From Anaerolineales bacterium (GTDB lineage: Bacteria > Chloroflexota > Anaerolineae > Anaerolineales > Villigracilaceae), in contig JACKAW010000006.1 of assembly GCA_020634885.1 (NCBI GenBank), forward strand, positions 62,001-126,000: a stretch of 64,000 bases of DNA. Reading direction: 5' to 3'. A model generated the notes under the pieces. It did not search any database. It was not told the origin of the DNA and was given only the letters and a program-made list of their open reading frames with translations. Made by a program: the position numbers and the translations under genes. This document shows, piece by piece, positions 52,432-61,186 of the stretch. Each line of letters begins with the position of its first letter. Within the stretch, counting starts at the first letter, position 1.

Positions 52432-54591
52432 ATGCACTTAAGTGAAACAATAAACACAGGTTTTTATTTCCTAGCCCCCGGGTTGGTGCTGGTTCCATTA
52501 TTGGGGCTGCTCATCAACGCCATTTTCGGAAAGAGCTTTTCCGAAAAAATGGTGGGAACCGTGGCAAGCCTGGCATCGGGAACAGCGTTCGTCATCTCGG
52601 TCTTGCTGGCTTACTCGGTATCGATCAACCACGGTCATACCGTGAGCGTACCCTTTGCCGAGTGGATCCACATCGGAAACCTCAAACTCGATTGGACCTT
52701 CCGTGTCGACTCGCTTTCAGCGACGATGATGCTGGTGGTTTCGGGTGTTGGGACTCTTATCCACATCTACGCCATTGGGTACATGCATGAGGATGTTCGC
52801 TTCAAACATGAAGAAGGACGCTTCACCCGCTTCTTCATTTATTTGAACCTGTTCATCGCTGCGATGATGATCCTCGTCTCAGGTGATTCCTACCTAATGC
52901 TCTTTGTTGGCTGGGAAGGCGTGGGCTTATGTTCCTTCCTGCTTATCGGCTTCTGGTACGAGATGGATACGCTTGCCCGTCCATCCTGGGCGAATTCCAA
53001 CGCCGCAAAGAAAGCCTTCATCACCAACCGTGTCGGTGACTTTGGCTTTCTCATGGCTGGCTTCCTCATGTTCTGGCATCTTGGTTCATTTCAATTTGAT
53101 GAAGTCTTCAAAGCTGCCCCTGCCATTGCGCATGAATCCCCGTGGATCATCGTAGCCATTACTCTCTTCATGCTTGTCGGTGTGGCTGGTAAATCTGCGC
53201 AGATTCCGCTCTACATCTGGCTGCCCGATGCGATGGCAGGTCCAACCCCGGTCTCGGCGCTCATCCATGCTGCCACCATGGTGACAGCAGGCGTGTACCT
53301 CGTTACCCGCTCGGCTCCGTTGTACACACTTGTTCCACAGGCGCAATACATTGTGGCAATGGTCGGTGCGACAACCGCTCTCTTCGCCGCAACGATTGCA
53401 GTGGGGCAGTACGATATCAAGAAAGTCCTTGCCTACTCCACCATCTCCCAACTTGGCTTTATGGTCGCCGCGGTGGGGATGGGGGCGTATGTTGCGGGCA
53501 TGTTCCACCTCATCACTCATGCTTTTTTCAAGGCTTTGCTCTTCCTTTCTGCTGGTTCCGTCATCCTTGGCTTGGAGCGTGGACATCATGCACTTGCACA
53601 TCATGGTCATGACGATCACAGTAAAGGAAAGAAGAAAGAAGCAAAGAAAGTGGAAAGTGGTCACGGCGGGCATGACGATCACGACGAAGTCTTCGACCCG
53701 GGCGATATGCGCAACATGGGCGGACTTCGCAAGACCATGCCTGTGACCTTCTGGCTTTACATGGCAGGGACGCTTGCCCTTGCGGGTATCTTCCCATTTG
53801 CCGGGTTCTGGTCAAAAGATGAGATTTTGCTCGATGCGAAATTGCACTTCACCAGCATTTATTGGCAGTTGAGCATTGCCGCCTTCTTCACCGCATTTTA
53901 CATGGGCAGACAGATTTGGATGGTCTTCTTCGGCGAAGCGCGTACAGATGCGGCGAAACACGCAGAAGAAAGCCCCAGAGTAATGACCGTGCCCCTTATG
54001 GTTCTCGCAGTTTTGAGCGTAGCCGGAGGCGCGTTAAACCTTCCGTTTGAAGGTTTCCACAATCTCGGTCATTGGCTTAGCTATACCATTGGTGAAGTCG
54101 AAGGTCTGCCGTTGAATCTGGGTGTTGCGGGCATCTCCACTGTATTGGCGTTGCTTGCCATCTTCATCTCCTGGCTCATTTACGGACGCAACCCGCTTAA
54201 GACCGGTCAGGTAGACCCGCTCAAGAAGCCGCTTGGCTTTGTGTTTACCGGTATGGAAAATAAATGGTTCGTGGATGAAGGCTATGGCGTGCTTATTATC
54301 AAGCCGTTCAAATGGCTTTCGCAATTCCTTGCCGATGTAGTGGACTGGAAGTTCTGGCACGACTTTGTGCATGATACGGTCATTGCCGGTACTTATAACT
54401 GGATTAGTGAAGTGGCTCTCAGCCGCTATGCTGACCAGAAAGGTATTGACGCGTTCTTTAATAGCTGGGGTGATTTCACCAACTGGCTTTCTGGTAATGT
54501 CCGTAAGATCCAAAACGGTTTTGTTCGCTCGTATGCGCTTTCTGTGCTTTTGGGCGTCGTTCTGATTTTGGGTTACTTGATTTTGAAATAA
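52432..54591 (+). CDS. nuoL: NADH-quinone oxidoreductase subunit L
   Basis: 719 residues, the largest proton-pumping antiporter-like subunit (ND5), with the long C-terminal lateral helix region. VGWEGVGLCSFLLIGFWYE, KSAQIPLYIWLPDAMAGPTPVSALIHAATMVTAGVYL and AYSTISQLGFM are intact. Residues about 383-420 are an unusual insertion with nine His and many Lys/Asp (ALAHHGHDDH, SGHGGHDDH). It falls in the loop before the conserved DMRNMGGL. Confidence 0.95.
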   Translation: MHLSETINTGFYFLAPGLVLVPLLGLLINAIFGKSFSEKMVGTVASLASGTAFVISVLLAYSVSINHGHTVSVPFAEWIHIGNLKLDWTFRVDSLSATMMLVVSGVGTLIHIYAIGYMHEDVRFKHEEGRFTRFFIYLNLFIAAMMILVSGDSYLMLFVGWEGVGLCSFLLIGFWYEMDTLARPSWANSNAAKKAFITNRVGDFGFLMAGFLMFWHLGSFQFDEVFKAAPAIAHESPWIIVAITLFMLVGVAGKSAQIPLYIWLPDAMAGPTPVSALIHAATMVTAGVYLVTRSAPLYTLVPQAQYIVAMVGATTALFAATIAVGQYDIKKVLAYSTISQLGFMVAAVGMGAYVAGMFHLITHAFFKALLFLSAGSVILGLERGHHALAHHGHDDHSKGKKKEAKKVESGHGGHDDHDEVFDPGDMRNMGGLRKTMPVTFWLYMAGTLALAGIFPFAGFWSKDEILLDAKLHFTSIYWQLSIAAFFTAFYMGRQIWMVFFGEARTDAAKHAEESPRVMTVPLMVLAVLSVAGGALNLPFEGFHNLGHWLSYTIGEVEGLPLNLGVAGISTVLALLAIFISWLIYGRNPLKTGQVDPLKKPLGFVFTGMENKWFVDEGYGVLIIKPFKWLSQFLADVVDWKFWHDFVHDTVIAGTYNWISEVALSRYADQKGIDAFFNSWGDFTNWLSGNVRKIQNGFVRSYALSVLLGVVLILGYLILK

Positions 54592-54614
54592 CTCGTAGAA
54601 ACCGAGGATAGAAC

Positions 54615-56132
54615 ATGGAATTTCTTTTGCAACCCCTTACACTCCTAACCTTCCTTCCGTTGGTGGGTGTGCTCGTGCTCCTGTTTATCAATGCCGAGCA
54701 GAAATCTGCCATTCGTTGGACCGCGTTAGGCACATCGCTGGTTACGTTTGTCGTATCGTTATGGGTCTTCTCAATGTTCGATAAATCGAACCCCGACCTT
54801 CAGCTTGAAGCCAAATACGCGTGGATTCACGTGGCAGGCTGGAACATCTACTACTATATTGCAGTAGATGGCTTGAGCATTTTGCTTGTCATGCTCACCA
54901 CCTTCCTGACCCCCATCTCCATCCTTTCCACTTGGAAAGCCGTGGATGAGCGCGTGAAAGATTTCATGATCTTCTTCCTGCTTTTGGAAGTAGGCATGAT
55001 GGGCGTCTTCGTCGCGCAAGACCTGTTCCTCTTCTACATCTTCTGGGAATTCACCCTCGTGCCGATGTACTTCCTCATCGGTATCTGGGGTGGACCACGC
55101 CGTGTGTATGCCTCTATCAAGTTCTTCCTTTACACCATGGCGGGTTCCATTCTGATGCTGTTGGCGATCATCTACCTTGGCATTCAGGCTCAGAACACCT
55201 TCAACGTACCAGACCTGCTCGTCCGCTTGCCAGATTTATATGCAACGGGTCAAATCCCCTCAAATGTGCAGATGCTGCTCTTCATTGCCTTCACCGCCGC
55301 CTTTGCCATCAAAGTGCCGATGTGGCCCCTCCATTCGTGGCTACCCGATGCGCACGTAGAAGCGCCTACCGCCGGTTCCGTCATCCTTGCTGGTGTTTTG
55401 CTTAAGATGGGTACCTATGGCTTCCTGCGCTTCAACATGCAGCTCTTCCCAGAAGCAACCGTTAAGGCGGCTCCGGTCATCGCGCTTCTTGCCACCATTG
55501 GCATTATCTACGGCGCCGCAGTTTCCTACGCTCAAGCCGATGTGAAAAAATTGGTTGCTTACTCTTCTGTGAGCCACCTTGGGTTTGTCATGCTCGGTCT
55601 CTTTGCTCTCAATGCTGAGGGCGTTTCCGGCGCGATCTTGCAAATGATCAATCATGGTCTCAGCACCGGTGCGTTGTTCCTCCTCATCGGTATGATCTAC
55701 GAACAGACCCACACTCGCGAGATTAAAGTCTATGGCGGGTTGTGGAAGATCACCCCGGTCTTCGGCACACTCATGTTGATCGCCTCTCTTTCCTCCATGG
55801 GCTTGCCCGGTCTCAACGGCTTTGTGGGTGAGTTCACCATTTTGCTTGGCGCCTTTGGTTCCAAAGCTATTGGTAGCCCGTGGTATGCCGGTCTTTCTGC
55901 ACTCGGTGTGATCATGGCGGCGGTTTACATCCTCTACATGTTCCAAAAGGTCTTCCTCGGACCTGCCGGTGAGATCACTCACCACCACGAACTCAAAGAC
56001 CTAAATTGGCGCGAGATCGTCACCGTCCTGCCGTTGGTTATCTTCATGTTCTGGATCGGTCTCTACCCCAAGCCTTTCTTTGAGATCCTCGCCCCCGCGG
56101 TTGAGAAGTTGTTGTCTGCTTTACCTTTGTAA
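54615..56132 (+). CDS. nuoM: NADH-quinone oxidoreductase subunit M
   Basis: 505 residues, antiporter-like ND4 subunit, about 14 helices. EFTLVPMYFLIGIWGG, KVPMWPLHSWLPDAHVEAPTAGSVILAGVLLKMG and AYSSVSHLGFVMLGLFAL are diagnostic, including the Glu and Lys of the proton channel. nuoN follows 64 bp downstream. Confidence 0.96.
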   Translation: MEFLLQPLTLLTFLPLVGVLVLLFINAEQKSAIRWTALGTSLVTFVVSLWVFSMFDKSNPDLQLEAKYAWIHVAGWNIYYYIAVDGLSILLVMLTTFLTPISILSTWKAVDERVKDFMIFFLLLEVGMMGVFVAQDLFLFYIFWEFTLVPMYFLIGIWGGPRRVYASIKFFLYTMAGSILMLLAIIYLGIQAQNTFNVPDLLVRLPDLYATGQIPSNVQMLLFIAFTAAFAIKVPMWPLHSWLPDAHVEAPTAGSVILAGVLLKMGTYGFLRFNMQLFPEATVKAAPVIALLATIGIIYGAAVSYAQADVKKLVAYSSVSHLGFVMLGLFALNAEGVSGAILQMINHGLSTGALFLLIGMIYEQTHTREIKVYGGLWKITPVFGTLMLIASLSSMGLPGLNGFVGEFTILLGAFGSKAIGSPWYAGLSALGVIMAAVYILYMFQKVFLGPAGEITHHHELKDLNWREIVTVLPLVIFMFWIGLYPKPFFEILAPAVEKLLSALPL

Positions 56133-56196
56133 ACTATAACCCTTCCGTCACCTCCTCTCTTCTTTGGGGAGGGGTGGGGGAGGGAATGGAGCGTTC

Positions 56197-57642
56197 ATGA
56201 CGACGCCTACTTATACTGATTTTTACACTTTACTTCCCTACCTTATACTCACCGTCTGGGCGTGTGTGTTGTTACTGGTCGATCTCTTCATCCCCGTTGG
56301 GCGCAAAGGTATCACGGCATTTCTTGCCGCGTTGGGTATCGCTGTAACCCTTGGTTTTTCTATCACGCAGATCGGTGCTGAAAGTGTTGGCTTCAGCAGC
56401 ATGGTTGCGCTGGATGGTTTCTCAACCTTCGCCAACATTTTGTTGCTCTCCAGCGGCTTGTTCGGCATTGCCCTCGCCTACGGATACACCCAGCGTTTCA
56501 ACATGGTTCGCGGCGAGTACTACATCCTGCTTCTCTTCAGCGTCAGCGGTATGATGCTCATGGCGCAAGCCAATGACCTCATCATCGTGTTCCTTGCGCT
56601 CGAACTGTTATCCATTCCGCTTTACGTTCTTTCTGCCATTTCCCGCAAGTTGACATCAGAAGAATCTGGCGTGAAATACTTCCTGCTCGGCGCATTTGCC
56701 AGCGGATTTGTGGTCTACGGAACGGCTCTGATCTTCGGCGCGACAGGTTCCACCAATTTAGCTGCGATCTTCGCCCAAGCCGCCGCAGGCGTGACCTCAG
56801 GCTTGCTCCTCACCATTGGGGCAGCTCTTCTTCTGGTGGGTTTTGGTTTCAAAGTCGCCGCCGCCCCCTTCCACATGTGGACACCCGATGTGTATCAGGG
56901 CGCGCCGACATCTGTCACAGCTTTCATGGCAGCCGGTGCAAAGATCGCTGGCTTTGTAGCCCTGTTCCGTGTTTTTGCCACTGCCTTCCCCTCCCTTGCC
57001 CCCGAATTGACAACCATCCTCTGGGCGCTCTCCGCAGTGACCATGATCCTCGGCAACCTCACCGCCATTTCCCAGACGAATATCAAACGCATGTTGGCAT
57101 ACTCTGCCATTGCACATGCGGGTTACATTCTGATGGCATTCGTCCCATACGGAAATGCCAAAGTTGCCCCAACTGCAATCGCTGCTGGTTTGTTCTACCT
57201 TGTGGCGTATGCCGTCAGTAACTTCGGCTCATGGGGCGTGGTCATTGCCTTGGAAAAAGCCGAAGGCAAAGGGCTTGAGATCGAAGATTATGCAGGCTTG
57301 GCAAAGAAGTACCCCGCTCTCGCCGCCGCCATGACCGTCTTCATGCTCTCCCTCATCGGCTTCCCGCCGACCCTTGGCATGGTGGGTAAGTTCTACCTCT
57401 TCCGCTCAGCCCTCGCAGGTGGATTCCCCGGTCTCGCCCTCATCGGCTTGGTCACATCCCTGCTGTCTGCGTATTATTATCTGCGGGTTGTTGTCAATAT
57501 GTATATGAAGGAAGGCGACCCGGAGATCGAGCGTGAACCATGGCTTGCCCTTACCACAGGCTTCACAGCCATTGCCACTGTGGTGGTTAGCTTTGTGCCT
57601 CAATTCCTTTTCATGCTGGCATATACAGCAGTGATGCGCTAA
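56197..57642 (+). CDS. nuoN: NADH-quinone oxidoreductase subunit N
   Basis: 481 residues, antiporter-like ND2 subunit. FLALELLSIPLYVLSA, GFGFKVAAAPFHMWTPDVYQGAPTSVTAFMAAG and AYSAIAHAGYILMAF are intact. ATG 56197 has GGAG upstream; the reading from 56164 translates a G-rich repeat (56150-56185). It is the last gene of the operon and is followed by a strong terminator. Confidence 0.95.
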   Translation: MTTPTYTDFYTLLPYLILTVWACVLLLVDLFIPVGRKGITAFLAALGIAVTLGFSITQIGAESVGFSSMVALDGFSTFANILLLSSGLFGIALAYGYTQRFNMVRGEYYILLLFSVSGMMLMAQANDLIIVFLALELLSIPLYVLSAISRKLTSEESGVKYFLLGAFASGFVVYGTALIFGATGSTNLAAIFAQAAAGVTSGLLLTIGAALLLVGFGFKVAAAPFHMWTPDVYQGAPTSVTAFMAAGAKIAGFVALFRVFATAFPSLAPELTTILWALSAVTMILGNLTAISQTNIKRMLAYSAIAHAGYILMAFVPYGNAKVAPTAIAAGLFYLVAYAVSNFGSWGVVIALEKAEGKGLEIEDYAGLAKKYPALAAAMTVFMLSLIGFPPTLGMVGKFYLFRSALAGGFPGLALIGLVTSLLSAYYYLRVVVNMYMKEGDPEIEREPWLALTTGFTAIATVVVSFVPQFLFMLAYTAVMR

Positions 57643-57660
57643 ACACCCCATCATAAAATT

Positions 57661-57690
57661 AAAACTCCGGGCAAATGCTCGGAGTTTTTT
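57661..57690 (+). terminator. intrinsic terminator of the nuo operon
   Basis: AAAACTCCGGGC, loop AAAT, GCTCGGAGTTTT, then T6 in total. Confidence 0.93.
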
Positions 57691-57709
57691 GTTTTGGTAA
57701 AATCGCGGT

Positions 57710-58369
57710 ATGAAAAAAGATACAGTCAAAGGTCGTGCCGTTTATGTCCTGGTTTTCATTGTATTGCTAAATATGCTCTACCCCATTACAAATGGAAATA
57801 ATGCCGCCGCCCAAATTCTTTATCAAGTCTTATATGCTGGCTTGTTCGTGCTGGGAATATTCGTCACCAGCGAGAGCCGTTCACATATAGTCTTTTCCCT
57901 TGTTCTAGCTGTGATCTGGTTCATTGCAGCATTGTTCTATTCTCTTGACCCCACCAATTACTGGAAAATTCAGACCACGTATGCGATTCTCCTGGTTTTC
58001 CACATTAACATCATCTGGACTCTGATGCGGTACATTTTTACCGCCGAAAAGGTGACAGCAGATGTCATCTATGCGGCTTGTGCTGTGTATTTTTTGCTAT
58101 CATTCTTTTTCGTCCCCATTTACGGGATGCTCGAAACTGCCGTCCCCGGCTCTTATGTAGATAATACCCTCGGCGCACCTGTTCAATGGCAGCAGTTCGT
58201 TTACTATAGCCTTATCACCCTCAGTACCGCAGGGTACGGTGACATTCTCCCCGCCAGTATGTGGGCGCGTATGCTTTCTGGTATTGAAGTGACGATCGGT
58301 GTTCTTTATGTTGCAATTCTTGTCGCGAGGTTGGTCAGTCTGTATGATGTTCAACGCAAAGTGGAATAG
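57710..58369 (+). CDS. potassium channel family (two-pore-domain ion channel) protein
   Basis: 219 residues. Four N-terminal hydrophobic helices, then a pore region near residues 160-180: WQQFVYYSLITLSTAGYGDILP, where TAGYGD matches the K+ selectivity filter (TVGYGD), and a last helix. No voltage-sensor Arg ladder or RCK domain is seen. There is no Shine-Dalgarno. TAAAAT at 57698-57703 is 6 nt before the ATG, suggesting a leaderless mRNA. It lies just after the nuo terminator. Ion-channel family call good; ion specificity inferred. Confidence 0.82.
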   Translation: MKKDTVKGRAVYVLVFIVLLNMLYPITNGNNAAAQILYQVLYAGLFVLGIFVTSESRSHIVFSLVLAVIWFIAALFYSLDPTNYWKIQTTYAILLVFHINIIWTLMRYIFTAEKVTADVIYAACAVYFLLSFFFVPIYGMLETAVPGSYVDNTLGAPVQWQQFVYYSLITLSTAGYGDILPASMWARMLSGIEVTIGVLYVAILVARLVSLYDVQRKVE

Positions 58370-58465
58370 CATGGCTTTCTCAAAGTCTTAAAACCATTGG
58401 CGTAATTCGCATTAATTCTTTTGCTCTTTGTTTAATATTTGCCAACCTACTTTGAGAAAACCATG
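58370..58465. repeat. inverted repeat with 17-bp arms after the channel gene
   Basis: CATGGCTTTCTCAAAGT (58370-58386) and ACTTTGAGAAAACCATG (58449-58465) are reverse complements with one mismatch, enclosing 62 bp of AT-rich sequence without an ORF. It begins 1 bp after the channel stop codon. Confidence 0.78.
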
Positions 58466-58484
58466 AGCGGAATCGTTGTACTTA

Positions 58485-58512
58485 TTGACACAATTTTTCT
58501 TTGCGGTATAAT
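58485..58512 (+). promoter_or_regulatory. sigma-70 promoter of tRNA-Lys
   Basis: TTGACA (58485-58490), 16-bp spacer, TATAAT (58507-58512), 25 bp before the tRNA. Confidence 0.9.
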
Positions 58513-58537
58513 ACCGCCCGCGCCAAAAATAATATAT

Positions 58538-58609
58538 GGCTCCGTAGCTCAATGGCAGAGCAGTTGACTCTTAATCAATTGGTTGAGCGTTCAAATCGCT
58601 CCGGAGTCA
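58538..58609 (+). tRNA. tRNA-Lys (CTT)
   Basis: 72 nt. Acceptor GGCTCCG/CGGAGTC (one G-T), D-arm GCTC/GAGC, anticodon stem GTTGA/TCAAT with loop CTCTTAA (anticodon CTT), and T-arm GAGCG/CGCTC with TTCAAAT. Discriminator A at 58609; CCA is not encoded, unlike the tRNA-Asn here. Confidence 0.94.
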
Positions 58610-58610
58610 C

Positions 58611-58646
58611 AACAAAAAACATCCCAAATTTGGGATGTTTTTTGTT
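58611..58646 (+). terminator. intrinsic terminator of tRNA-Lys
   Basis: AACAAAAAACATCCC and GGGATGTTTTTTGTT form a long perfect stem around AAATTT, and the right arm itself is the U-tract. It is symmetric and so probably also serves the convergent DUF554 gene. Confidence 0.92.
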
Positions 58647-58679
58647 GTACACCAATTTTTTCTCGTCGGTTTGATTCCT

Positions 58680-59384
58680 TCACTGAAAACTAGAAATAAC
58701 CCAAACAATTAACGGAGCAACCACCAGTGCAGGCAAAAAATTCCCCACCCGAATTTTCTTGATCTCCAATAAATTACTGATCCCCAACCCAACAAGGATC
58801 ACCCCGCCGGTGGCGGTCATCTCGCTCATCATCGGGTCACTGATAATGGCGCTGAGCGCCCCCGCCAGCAGACTGATCCCACCCTGGTAAAAAAGAACGA
58901 TCATGGAAGAAAATGCAACCCCAATCCCAAGCGTGGAGGCGAATGCAATCGACGCGAACCCATCCAATGTAGATTTGACCGCCAGTAGATTGTAATCGCC
59001 GGAAAGACCATCCTGAATGGAGCCAAGAATCGCCATCGGACCAATGCAAAACAACAGAGATGAAACCATGAATCCGCGCACAAAGCGAGAACCAGCGCCG
59101 GTATCACCATCACTGGAAAAACGCTTCTCCAACTTCAAGCCCACATCTTGTAACCGGTCTTCAATCCCCAGCCACTCGCCGATAATTGTCCCAACGATCA
59201 AAGCGCCAAGCACGATCAATTGATTTTCACTGTTGAAGAACATCTGCATACCCATTGAAACAGTAAACAACCCCATACCCGCCACAATAGTAGACTTGAA
59301 TTTCTCAGGGATGCGAGAACCAAAAAGAAGACCTATGCCGCTGCCAACAAGAATGGCAATGATATTAATGATTGTTCCAGTCAT
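58680..59384 (-). CDS. DUF554-family membrane protein
   Basis: 234 residues, about seven hydrophobic segments. TIINIIAILVGSGIGLLFG at the N-terminus, LGALIVGTIIGEWLGIEDRL and FCIGPMAILGSIQDGLSGDYNLLAVKSTLDGFASIAFAS are the DUF554 (YqgA-like) pattern. Proposed transporter; function unknown. ATG 59390 and 59384 are both possible. I prefer 59384 because TATCTT (59392-59397 on the minus strand) then lies 7 nt upstream, fitting the leaderless pattern nearby. Confidence 0.88.
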   Translation of the reverse strand: MTGTIINIIAILVGSGIGLLFGSRIPEKFKSTIVAGMGLFTVSMGMQMFFNSENQLIVLGALIVGTIIGEWLGIEDRLQDVGLKLEKRFSSDGDTGAGSRFVRGFMVSSLLFCIGPMAILGSIQDGLSGDYNLLAVKSTLDGFASIAFASTLGIGVAFSSMIVLFYQGGISLLAGALSAIISDPMMSEMTATGGVILVGLGISNLLEIKKIRVGNFLPALVVAPLIVWVISSFQ

Positions 59385-59402
59385 GTGCATGAAGATACCC
59401 GT

Positions 59403-59467
59403 AGGGCAGGCTGAAAACCTGCCCCGTTACAAATTTCAAAAATAAGGTCAGGCTCTCAGCCTGACCT
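59403..59467. repeat. two adjacent palindromes between pduO and the DUF554 gene
   Basis: First, GGGCAGG/CCTGCCC around 59404-59424 within GTAGGGCAGGCTG. Second, AGGTCAGGCT (59445-59454) with AGCCTGACCT (59458-59467). On the minus strand the second is followed by TTATTTTTG and so can terminate the pduO transcript. Both resemble the TAGGTCACGC palindrome at 4049. Confidence 0.78.
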
Positions 59468-59472
59468 GCTTA

Positions 59473-60018
59473 TTATTCCGACTTTGCCAGAGATGTTTTA
59501 CGCCCCGCGTGCTGGTTTTCCAGCAATTCCAAAACAAAGCACAAAGAAGATAGGCGGTTAAGATAACGCTGCAAGTGCTGGTTGATCACCACCTCACCAT
59601 CAAATAACTCCACCACGCGCCGCTCGGCTCTACGCACCACCGCCCGCGCCATTGAAAGAGCCGCCCCACCCAACGTATCGCCAGGGATGATGAACTCACG
59701 CGGCATCTCAACCACCTTGCTTAACTCATCCGTCTCATGCTCAAGCCACTTGACCCGCTCTTCATCAATGTGGCGAAATGTTTCGGCATTTTCCGGCGTG
59801 GCAGCAACCTCCGCCATCAGCTTGTATAAATCTCGCTGCGCCGTCAACAGAATGCGGGGAGTCTGAGGCGCAATACACTGAGCGCGGGCAAGCCCCAGCG
59901 CCGCCGAGGCTTCATCCAACGTACCCACGGCTTCCATTTGAACATGATATTTGGGCACACGCCCTTCACCCAGAAGTCCGGTCGTGCCGTCATCACCTTT
60001 TGCTGTATAAAAAGACAT
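59473..60018 (-). CDS. ATP:cob(I)alamin adenosyltransferase, PduO type
   Basis: Makes adenosylcobalamin. It is 181 residues. YTAKGDDGTTGLLGEGRVPK is the ATP-binding N-terminus, GTLDEASAALGLARA follows, and the C-terminal ARAVVRRAERRVVEL plus LNRLSSLCFVLE are the PduO signature. No Shine-Dalgarno. TATAAT on the minus strand (60025-60030) is 6 nt before ATG 60018, suggesting a leaderless transcript divergent from the next gene. Confidence 0.93.
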   Translation of the reverse strand: MSFYTAKGDDGTTGLLGEGRVPKYHVQMEAVGTLDEASAALGLARAQCIAPQTPRILLTAQRDLYKLMAEVAATPENAETFRHIDEERVKWLEHETDELSKVVEMPREFIIPGDTLGGAALSMARAVVRRAERRVVELFDGEVVINQHLQRYLNRLSSLCFVLELLENQHAGRKTSLAKSE

Positions 60019-60024
60019 GCGGGC

Positions 60025-60047
60025 ATTATAACAATATCCGCTATAAT
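60025..60047. promoter_or_regulatory. divergent -10 boxes for two apparently leaderless genes
   Basis: TATAAT on the minus strand (60025-60030) serves pduO and TATAAT on the + strand (60042-60047) serves the HET-C-like gene. The whole start-to-start gap is 36 bp. No -35 is seen for either. Confidence 0.7.
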
Positions 60048-60054
60048 GTCGCGC

Positions 60055-60681
60055 ATGATTTCACAATATCACATCGAAATGACCCGCTCCGCGCTCACCC
60101 CGCACTTCAGTGACCGTGCGCTTGAGATCATCATCGCCGCCAACATCAAGCAGGATGCCCTCCGCAATCAGATCGGGCATGACGAGATCCATTACGATAA
60201 CAACGCCATCGAAAAAGGCGACCGTTACATCAATGAACAGCGCGGGTACATCCTCGCTACCCTGCTTTCTCCGGGCGTCCTCGGCGCATGGGTGGCCTTC
60301 GGGCGGATGCTGCACACCGCGCAGGATTACTACGCCCATACCAACTACGTCACCCTCTGGCTGGATCAATTCAAAGACGCTGCGCCTCCACCCCCGTCCG
60401 AAATTGAACCGCTAAAGAGAGACCTGGTGCGCGGCTCAGACATTCGCTCCGGCAAAGTCTACTTTCCCATGGATGTGGTCTATATGATCGAGCCCCTTCG
60501 CCCCTTCGCCCTGAAACTCCTGCCAAAGGACTCCCACGGTTGGATGAACCTCGACGAGCCATCCCGTGGACCAAAATTTGACTACGCCATCTCTGCCGCC
60601 ACCAAAAGAACCGTGCATGAGTTTGAGCTTTTGCAAAAATTACTCACGCCTGAAATGTTCGCAAAGTTTACAGATAAGTAG
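60055..60681 (+). CDS. HET-C/zinc-dependent phospholipase C-fold-like protein
   Basis: 208 residues. GRMLHTAQDYYAHTNYVTLW is the LHxxQDxYAHxN motif of HET-C and Zn-dependent phospholipase C/S1-P1 nuclease-like proteins. An upstream DEIHYDNNAIEKGDRYINEQR and a downstream SHGWMNLDEPSRGPKFDYAI supply further His/Asp typical of a tri-metal site. No signal peptide, so it would be cytoplasmic, unlike secreted PLCs. ATG 60055 lies 7 nt after TATAAT; the reading from 59938 overlaps pduO and is rejected. Function unknown; fold call moderate. Confidence 0.6.
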   Translation: MISQYHIEMTRSALTPHFSDRALEIIIAANIKQDALRNQIGHDEIHYDNNAIEKGDRYINEQRGYILATLLSPGVLGAWVAFGRMLHTAQDYYAHTNYVTLWLDQFKDAAPPPPSEIEPLKRDLVRGSDIRSGKVYFPMDVVYMIEPLRPFALKLLPKDSHGWMNLDEPSRGPKFDYAISAATKRTVHEFELLQKLLTPEMFAKFTDK

Positions 60682-60731
60682 GTCATGCCTGCACATGACT
60701 TTCACAATCCCAAGAAAGGTATAATGAAATT

Positions 60732-61178
60732 ATGAGCACAAAAGAAAAATTGAACGAACAAATGAAAAACGCCATGAAAAGCGGAGACGAACTCCGCAAG
60801 CGTACCATTCGCATGGTCTTGGCTGCCATCAAACAGGTTGAAGTGGATAAACGCGCCGACCTGGATGACATGGCAGTTTCAGCCTTGATCCAGAAAGAAG
60901 TGAAGAACCGCCGCGAAGCCCTGGAAGAAGCGAAGAAAGCCAACCGTGCCGACCTCGCCGCCGATAATGAAGCCGAAATCAAAGTACTCGAAGAATTCCT
61001 CCCCAAAGCCATGCCCGCCGAAGAACTGCGTGCCCTGGTCGAAGCCGCCATTGCAGAAACCGGCGCAGCCGCCCCAAGTGATATGGGCAAAGTGATGAAG
61101 ATCGTCATGCCCAAAGTTGCCGGACGCGCCCCCAACGATATGATCAGTTCAGCAGTGAAGGAATTGTTGAATAAGTAA
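60732..61178 (+). CDS. yqeY: GatB/YqeY domain protein
   Basis: 148 residues. KEKLNEQMKNAMKSGDELRKRTIRMVLAAIKQVEVDKR is the YqeY N-terminus, and the GatB-like C-terminal tail domain has MGKVMKIVMPKVAGRAPNDMISSAVKELL. Related to the tRNA-binding tail of the amidotransferase GatB; the exact role is unclear. TATAAT at 60720-60725 is 6 nt before ATG 60732, with TGACTT 18 bp further up. No Shine-Dalgarno, so a leaderless mRNA is likely. Confidence 0.92.
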   Translation: MSTKEKLNEQMKNAMKSGDELRKRTIRMVLAAIKQVEVDKRADLDDMAVSALIQKEVKNRREALEEAKKANRADLAADNEAEIKVLEEFLPKAMPAEELRALVEAAIAETGAAAPSDMGKVMKIVMPKVAGRAPNDMISSAVKELLNK

Positions 61179-61186
61179 GACCAATC

